A DNA stretch of 60,000 bases, from contig NC_135560.1 of NCBI RefSeq assembly GCF_964340395.1, positions 13,969,098-14,029,097 of the forward strand. Reading direction: 5' to 3'. Below the pieces are notes generated by a model. It was not told the DNA's origin. It did no database searches and saw nothing but the letters and a program-made list of their open reading frames with translations. The DNA is from Glandiceps talaboti. Lineage: Eukaryota; Hemichordata; Enteropneusta; Spengelidae. The position numbers and the translations under genes were made by a program. Shown here in pieces: positions 47,967 to 57,800 of this stretch (positions are counted from its first letter, which is position 1; each line of letters opens with the position of its first letter).

Positions 47967-50900
47967 GACAAAATTAGAGGTAGAATGTATTGATCTGTCT
48001 GATTGGTTCAGAGCAAATCTAGTTGTAGAATGCAACAATCTGTCTGATTGGTTCAAGCCAAATCTAGTTATAGAATGTATTGAGCTGTCTGATTGGTTCA
48101 GATCAAATTTAGTTATAGAATGTATTCATCTGTCTGATTGGTTCAGATCAAATCTGATTGTAGAATGTATTCATTTGTCTGATTGGTTCAAACCAAATCT
48201 AGTTGTAGAATGTATTGATCTGTCTGATTGGTTTAGACCAAATCTGGTTGTCAACCAGAAATCTTGACTATTACATATGTTAATGCTAAAATGCAGGAGT
48301 GAATCATAGAAATATTCTTTACACATGAAAACTCTCAGACACGGTTGGAACGTCATAATTACCTGTCTACACTGTGCACGTATATTACTAGCACTGGATG
48401 TAATAGACAATTCTGCAACTTTCTTCATAACTGTATCCATTTCATTGCATTGTAACTTCCTGGATAAAATTGCCTGAATGATGATAAAATAAAGTAATGA
48501 ACTTTCAATTCAAGACATCACTTACTGAATCAATCAGGTATTTGAGGTATCACCATTATAAAATTTAATGTTGCTTATTTGTCAAAATTGTAAATTGATA
48601 CATATTTCTCAAAGTTGGATCTATTTGTGTCTAGGTAAGATGGGATTATTCTTGGGCTGGTGCCCAGGTCTTGTATTGTGTTAATAGTATTGCTCTATAT
48701 ACTTTGAGTGGGTTAGAACAGGTTGTTGCCATCCTGGATTTTGCGGGTTGAGTCTGGCTTTAGTTTGGTGCTATTCTGGGTTGTTTGGAATATGGATGGG
48801 TTGCTTTTATGGAACTTAATTTCAAGACTGGGAAAGCTGTTGACTGTTTGGTGTTTGTCTGGGATGAGGAGAGTTGGTGTTGGTCTGGGATGAGGAGCGT
48901 TGGTGTTTGTGTGGGGTAAGGAGGGTTGGTGTTTGTTTGGGTTAAGGAGGGTTGGTGTTTGTGTGGGATAAGGAGGGTTGGTGTTTGTGTGGGATAAGGA
49001 GGGTTGGTGTTTGTCTGGGATGAGGAGCATTGGTGTTTGTTTGGGATAGGGAGGGTTGGTGTGTGTGTGGGATGAGGAGGGTTGGTGTTTGTTTGGGATG
49101 AGGAGTGTGTGTGGGATAAGGAGGGTTGGTGTTTGTTTGGGATGAGGAGGGTTGGTGTTTGTGTGGGATAAGGAGGGTTGGTCTTTGTGTGGGATGAGGA
49201 GGGTTGGTGTTTGGCTGGGATAAGGTTGGGCTTTTGTATGGTACTTACTTTCAACAATGGGAATGCCGTTGACTGCTTGGCATTGTCATAGATGTCTTCC
49301 TCCACAAAACTTAACAACACATGTAACTGATCATCGGTCACCTGGTAATCTTGCATTGTCTTCAAAAACACTGTCATCGTCTGCAAAATCATAACCAAAT
49401 TATCTTAGATACATCATTACATGTTAATGTCCACAAATCCACACATAGCCAAGAGTTAGAAGAAGTAGAGAGTACATTGGTCACAGCTTCTCAATAGTGA
49501 AGCATCTACATTTTTTGCATAATACAGACCATGGGGGTTTTCTTCTTTCAATCACTTCCAGTCAAAAACTTGCCGGTAATTATCACAAAACATAAAATGT
49601 GCAGATATCTATGCTTTACTAACCTTAAAAGTCCACTGGACAAGTTGTAACCCATCTCCTTTAGGAGTACCACTTCTTGCATGTGTCTTCAGCAGCTGAA
49701 ATAGCAACCCTGCTAACCTGGCGGCATTGGTACTGAGTTGTGGTAGGGAGAACTGTAGAAGGCGACTTAGACACTGTATTGAACTGGTAGTAACCTAGTA
49801 GAGATGACAAAAACGAGCCATTTCAATTGTTCATCTGAAGTTACGACGGAAAGTGAAAGGCCTAGTCCAGATAAGGATTAAAATTTAGTTTGAAAAAAAA
49901 ATTAGTTTTCTGGCAGAGTTACAGAAAAAAAGTTGGTCAGAAAAAAATTACAATTCTTTGTAATCCTTATGGCTGCACTGATAAGATAGCACTACCGTGT
50001 AATATGAGAACTTGGGATTGAATCATCGGCCTTTAAAAGGCATGGCTGAGTGAAAGTTGAAAATTAGTCTATTGTAGTGTACTTTGATAAGAAGACCCAG
50101 CCACACAACCACCATAAATGTCAGAAGTATACACAACTGCACACACAAGACACATGGTATATTGAGAATTAAGAATTCCAAAAAAATTACTTTTTATCAC
50201 ATCCTCAAAATGTCTAGTGTTACGCGATAACTTTCACAAGTTTGTCTAATTATCAGTGAAAAAATTATTTCGGTTTATAACTCTACATCAAAGTAGATAG
50301 TTGTACGCATATGATATTCAACATAGCCAAGGAAAGGAGTGCTCAAGCTTTGCAAACAAATGGATTTGTTATTTTTTAATGACATAAATTGAACAAAATA
50401 TATAGGTCTTCCACAGAAAAACCCTGACAACGTATGTCTAAATCATTTTATGGTTTTAATAACTTACTTTAATATATCTAGACTGTGTACTGTCCACTAA
50501 CAATGGTAGAAGTGGGTCTAACATTGCTAGGTGATCAGTGTCCAATGCTGTCAGGTGACTTCTTTTTATCAGCATAAACAGCAGCTAAAATACCAAACAA
50601 ACAAACAAACAAACAAACAAACAAACATGAAAGATATGCCTGCAATAATTTATCTGAAAATATGCATATTTTTCGTTTCTTTCTGTATGTGAGTCAACAC
50701 TTATTTCAATCACTGAGCTGTTCAGGAACTGGCTCAGAAACTTATATACATCATGTTGTGAGTTGTACTTTCAAAAGATGGACTAGACTAGACATCTCTT
50801 TTTCAATATAATGCATCCATTGATATTTCATGATTTTTGAGATAAAAATTGGTGAAATACATTATGAAATTCGAAACAATTTTCATCATTATGATATTCA

Positions 50901-51840
50901 ACACAAAAATTCGAAAGATTCAAAATGAATTTGTGGTTATTTTTTTTTTAAATTGAAAAAAAAAAATGATATCAGCAAATATATGGTCTGGATGCCAACA
51001 TGGTATCGAATCATCGCTAACAGTACACTCGTCTGGTGAGCTATACGGTGGGTCAAGAGATCTTTAGATTCAAACACAATGGCTAGCCTCCGGACTATGT
51101 CGAATCTCAGGTTAGTGGTCTGAGGTCAAATATAACATGAATAGAACATGAGAGAAATGCTTTGTAAAGACTGTGTATGGAACAATAGAACATGACAACA
51201 GTGGCCCATACATAGAATATAATTAAACCAAACAAGGAGTGGCATGTGTTATTTATTTGTTTAGTTTCTTTTGCTGTCAACATTCTAACTACATGTCAAA
51301 ACTTGTTTCTTTGTGTTTGTCTGTTTTCTTCTTGGGTACCCTTCATATACAGATGACGAAACATACCAGTATTAACCAAACTCCACTAGTATATGTTGGT
51401 TAGTAAAACTTATTGTTGGAAGGCAGCGATCACCCGGAACAAAACAAATGACACAAGCCAATGGAAACCAAGGTTAATAAAAACATCTAGCTCCTTTTCA
51501 CCACTGCAGATTTTAATCAGATTGCAGTAAACCAAACTCTACTAGTACATGTTAGTTAGTAAACTATACCTGTAAAACAAACTATACTAGTATGTGTTGG
51601 TTAGTAACACGTACCTGTAAACCAAATTCTACTAGTACATGTAGGTTGGTCTTCCTCTGTACAGCAGACTTTGGACCCTTTTTCTGTGTTGTCTTGTCTA
51701 AAAGTAAAATATCAACTCTCTCAAATGGATTCTTCTCTTTCTTCATTGAATCTCTGTTATAATAGCAATCAATAAATAATACATTAGCTACACTGCCATA
51801 GTTTTAGTTGTCCTTTTCGAGTAAAATTCTTTTTTGAGAT

Positions 51841-51891
<51 letters not shown>

Positions 51892-54800
51892 GAATTCATA
51901 TAGTGCCAAAATCCAATATGTAATTCAATATCCAATAATGTTCTATGGCGCTGAACCGGAAAGATAGTAGATCATTGTAAAAAGTTACAAAGCTCTTGCA
52001 AACAGATATGTCTTGATGTCCTTCTTGAATTTATCGACAGTTGATGAAGAACGAAGTTCGAGTGGTATACTGCTCCATAAGACCGGCACTGCTCGTGAGA
52101 CCGCACACTCACTGTTTGACTTTCTATTACAATGGGGCACATCAGGTAGACATGAGATATGTTATGTGTATGGTTTTGTTTTTTTTAATTTATGAGTATG
52201 CTACTGTCTGTGGTACAATAAACTAGACAGATATACTTGAGAACGTGCATTTAATTTTCATGTTGCCATGGTAACAACAATATGCCTATCATGATGTATC
52301 TTAGCAATTCTACAACTATTTTTGCTGTTGAACAGAAATGGTTGTGATCAGAATATTGTTTAATCAGTGGTGGGCTGGCTATCAATATCAGTATGGCTTG
52401 ACAAGAACAGTTTTATGACCTCTTTACATATATTGCATGAAATGCCAGGGAAACTTGAAATTCATCTGTGAAGGTCAGCAAGAGGCCATAAAACTGTTCT
52501 TACCAAATGATGGAATGTTTATACAAGTCTCTGTACTTCCAACATGCTGTGCCAAGTATTATTAATCCAATTCTGAATCAGTTGTTTACTTTCCCTGTTT
52601 GTAACAAGTTCTCTGTTTGTAAATGCTTGCCTGATGTTGGTTGTACAAAATTATTTTCATTACTGAACTACTTCTACTTACTCTTTCTTATCAATCATAA
52701 TAGGTAGTGTCTGTGTAATTATACCATGTATAAATATCACCAAATCTTGACTTTTTAGTCCTTGGTTTTCCAACAAACCAAGAATCAGTCTCCGTAGGAC
52801 ATCCTCCACTTTGTGCACAGTTTTATGAACGTGTGTACTTTCTAGAACCTATGAATACAATGAGAGAAGTAAGAAATCCATCGTTTCAAACCGTCTTCCA
52901 AATTGGTGCACATGCATATTGTTGGTATTTGCACTGTGGTAAAAAATATGGAAAATATACAACTGCTGACATCAGACCGTGGACAAACAGAACTTGTTAC
53001 AAACAGGGAAAGTAAACAACTGAATTGGATTAATAACACTTGGCACAGCATGTTGGAAGAGCAGAGAATTATATTATATTCCATCATTTGATAAGAACAG
53101 TTGTATGACCATTTTACATATTAGCTCCTGTTCACAAACAAATTTCCAGTTCCTCTGGCATTTCCTGTACATGTAAAGAGGCCATAAAACTGTTCTTACC
53201 AAACCATGGTGTGTAATACAAGTCTCTGCTGTTCCAACATGCAGAGTCAAGTGTTATTAATCCAATTCAATTGTTTACTTTCCCTGTTTGTAAAAGGTTC
53301 TGTTTGTAAATGGTCTGATGTCAGCAGTTGTATGCCTCAAATGAACATGTGCATTTTGATATGAATAATGTACCATATATACAGTTATATTGTATATTTT
53401 TACTAGTATGAAATTTTCAGTTCTGGATAAATGTACATGTATGTATCTAATAAATCACAGAACCAAATAACTTAAATGCCATGCTTGTTTTCTGTAGCAC
53501 TTTCACTCAATTTGCTAGTGAGAGTACAGCCTTCACAAAGCACTGGAAATACCACAACTACCAACATTGACCACTCATTCACAGTATGAGTATGCAGCCA
53601 CTTTATGCAATGTTGTGGGAATCTAACAGACTAGCATCATTTGTAAAACAGAAGAACTGTTTGTTGGGTCCTCAGAAGATGAAGATCGAAATACATTGAT
53701 GATGAAATATTGAGAAAGTGTAAAAAAAAAAAGTATAAAAAGTCATTAACATTAACACAAGATGAAATATTGCAAAATAGCGATGGCACATTACCATGAA
53801 GCACAATTCCATTTACAAAATACTTATTTCCTTATCTTTTTCATACACATAAATATTAAATAATATGACATTTCTAAATTTTCAATTTGAAAGTAGAAAG
53901 TTTGGGAATAAAAGAATTTCAAATAATGTTGCACGCAATGTTCACACTCAACTCCAGAGGGCGCACTTCAAAAATCTGTGCAATTTTGATGACAGGTCAG
54001 GAACTGCATGAAATTTACATAACTTAGCATAAAATTCTACTCACCCCTTTGAAGGTACTGATAACTTTAGAGAGATGTTCAGCTGAGATGTACTTGCCAA
54101 TAATTTGATAGATTTCAAAACTTTTACTGCTCTGAGCTTCACGTAGTTTTCTGGTTATACCGGCCACTTCCTTTTCTACAGCCACTTCACCAAACAGTTC
54201 CTCATTGCAAACCTGATGACATCAAGACACAGTCAGTTTGTACAATAAAACGTTGATAAAACTTCAAACACATTTCTAAGCAATGCTAACCACATATTCA
54301 TTACTTAGGTTGCACCCATCCATCTGGGACAATTCTTGGACAGAGTTTACTGCACAACCAGTGACTGGCAAGTATTTGCAAACAAAACTTTTCACAGGGA
54401 AAGTAAACAAATGAACTGGTTTAATAACACTTGGCACAGTATGCTGGAACTGTAGAGACTTTCATCACATTTCAAGGTTTGGTAAGAACAGTTTTATGGC
54501 CATTTTACATAACAGCTCACATTCACAAACAGTTCCCTTGGACTTTCATGTACATATGAAGAGACCTTAAAACTGTTCACATCAAACCATGAACTGTAAT
54601 ACAAGTCTCTGTACTTCCAACGTGCTGTGCCAAGTGTTAGTAATCCAATTCAAAAATTTCCTTTCCCTGTTTGTAACAAGTTTCATTTGTCAATGCTTGC
54701 CTGTCACTGGTTGTACTTATCAGAGTGTAGGTTAAATTTTACACGGCTGTACTTTCTTTAAATTTGTATTTGCCTCAGGATTACAATTCTTAAACTTTTG

Positions 54801-57800
54801 TTGTTACTTTAGTCTAAGAGACTTCAAATCCTTCCCAGTTAAAAATCATGCAAGAAAATCAGGGGTCACCATGCATACTTTCATGACAGAGATAAAAATC
54901 ACATTAAAATTATATCATTTCAAATCCAATATGGCCACTGAATACTGTGTTATCAAACGTTACAGAAAATAAAAGGTTGCCATTTCCTTGTAACAAAGAC
55001 ATGGAAAATCCAAATTTCTTTACTATTTTGAAAAGGCCAGGAACAAGCTCTAGCTAGACTGTAAGATAAATCATGCTGTTCCACCCTTAGCAGCCTGCTC
55101 TATCAATATGTATGTACATTTGTATTGATAGGGATTGACTGATGTGTGAGGGCGCTACATCATAGCATACCATATAGACGAAGCAGATGCTTGCACATGG
55201 CAACATCTGGAGAGCTTTTAAGAACATGGGAAATTAGTCTCATCCTACCATACAATCATCAAATAACAACACATCTCTTGCTAGTGTTTTAATATTTTAA
55301 AAAACCCCAAAATATTTACCGCTATCAGGTTGTCTATACACTGGTCCAAGTCACCATGATTCAAGGTGTCATTAATACCTTGTAACATTGCATGGATGGT
55401 GTAACTTAAAACATGTTTCTGAAAATAAAACACAGAAATAGTTTAATGAGAAATCACACTTTACATGATTTACAGTATATGCTAATAAAATATGACATGA
55501 AAAGTGACCTTTGAACTTTGGCCTAAACATTGGGTGCATTGAGTTTGGATGTAAAAATAATGAACAGCAAGAAAATAAGTAAACACATTTGAACTGAGAT
55601 TCTGACATAAATATCTGCAAATTAATTTTTACGAGGGTAGCAAAGGTGAGGGAGGACAAAATGTATGCTGAAGTTCTGTAATAACCTGATACCCCCTAGT
55701 CAAAGTATGCTGAAGTTCTATAATTACCTGATACCCCCAGTCAATGAATGCTGAAGTTCTATAATTACTTGATACCCCCCAGTCAATGAATGCTGAAGTT
55801 CTGTAATAACCTGATACCCCCCAGTCAATGAATGCTGAAGTTCTATAATTACTTGATACCCCCCAGTCAATGAATGCTGAAGTTCTATAATAACCTGATA
55901 CCCCCTAGTCAATGAATGCTGAAGTTCTATAATAACCTGATACCCCCTAGTCAATGAATGCTGAAGTTCTGTAATAACCTGATACCCCCTAGTCAATGAA
56001 TGCTGAAGTTTTGTAATAACCTGATACCCCCTAGTCAATGAATGCTGAAGTTCTGTAATTACCTGATACCCCCTAGTCAATGAATGCTGAAGTTCTGTAA
56101 TTACTTGATACCCCTAGTCAATGTATGCTAAAGTTCTATAATTACCTGATACCCCCTAGTCAATGTATGCTGGAGTTCTATAATCACGGTCTTGAAATAC
56201 CGAGTTCCTAAGTATGACATGATCTTGATCAGTGTTGTTCGGCTCGCTTCTCTGATGTCACTGGCCCTGCTTTTTAGAGAGTGGCACACTTTCATGATGA
56301 CTCTGTTGGTATAATAAATAATAGTCAAATAAAAGTTATGATATTAGACACTATACATTAACATAGTACTCAATACACAAGTATCATGCACAAGCCATTT
56401 AGAACAAGAAATATGGAATGTATATGCTGGTTGTTCTACATTATGAGAACGTGCGTCTATGTCACGACAATGCATGTCTACATCACTGTTCTGCTGTATT
56501 CGAAATATGAGTCAAAACATTCAAAACTTTCATTGCTTTCCCCGATTTTTCCTTGATATTACTGGCTCTGGTATAATTATGCTATTCTCCAATATGTTAC
56601 TTCATTCAGCTGGAAAATACTCGTGACCCAAGGTTTTGTCACCACTCGTCTAGTGACTCGTAGTGACAAAGGCCCCTTAGGTCACTCATATTTTCCTTGG
56701 CTGAACGAAGAAAAATATTGGGGGATTAATGTCTAATAATGTCATATACAAACAACAATGTTTTCTACAAAATGATATGACTCAAGGATCATGTGTGTAT
56801 CATCGGGTTCTAGTTCCCTTTGTTGTACTCTTATTATTGTGTTGGCCTGACCCCCTAATCTCAGACTACCAAACTTGGTGGTCTGGGCCTTAACCCACTA
56901 TCTTCTGAGCGATAACAACAAATTGAAGAAACATGTCTGACTAGTAACATATCTTACTCACAGGCATGCTAACAATACTGAGTACATATAATGCATTGGA
57001 ACAAAACATTGCATGCTAAAGCTATTCAAATTTAACAAATCCACTAATATATGTGTAACACTAATATGGACTTATACATGTATATCACAACATTGTAAGC
57101 AAAAGTTTATAGAGGAAGGTATTCTGCACTCTTGAGCTCTGCTCTGATTAGGCACCCTAAAAATCTTCTATATTATTATTATTTTTTTTTGAAAAGTGAA
57201 ACCTTGTTTCGGTTTCGGCTTACTCAGTAATACGGATGCACATGTAATTTCCCCTATCATGCAAACAGACAGGGATTCCATTCAATAAATTGATGGCTAT
57301 ATGTGTCAGCCATGTACGTAGATGTGGAAAATTTGTCAAACTGTGCATAAATTGTGTAATGGCTGTTCATTTAATTTTGTTTTATTTATGGATATTTTTT
57401 CTCTTAAATAAACATACATAAAAAATTAATAAAATAATAGGGACATATGTAAAGTGTCTGTTTATTGTAGATGATACAAATCTGATTTAAGTTAGGGAGT
57501 CTAACCCTATTGTTATCCCTAACCTATCAGAAACCTAACTCCCTAGCTTGATTACAAATGTGTATGTATTGTACAGTTCATCCACGCTTCTACATTCGTG
57601 CCTATACGTACCTTGATAAATGTTGATTACAGACAGCTGGAGGTAAGGCCATCAGTAACCGGACCATAGCTACGGCCAGAGGTATTCTCACTATCTCGTT
57701 GTCAGCAGCGATGTTTCGGCGGACTGAACGATGTTCATCATCACTCTGAGTCTGTAACAAACAATATTGTACACGCGTCATGTTTGTTGACGACGTTTGC

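Noticed and set aside
47959-48267. 102-residue plus-strand frame with SDWFRxNLVV repeats.
   Set aside because: Product of a 45-bp minisatellite in an intron; no homology or expression signal.
48760-49398. 212-residue minus-strand open frame as a separate gene.
   Set aside because: Its first 44 codons are a UTP20 exon and the rest is the intronic minisatellite.
55724-56080. 118-residue minus-strand open frame of 14-residue repeats.
   Set aside because: It is the 42-bp array read through. It is out of frame with the upstream UTP20 exon and has no start context.
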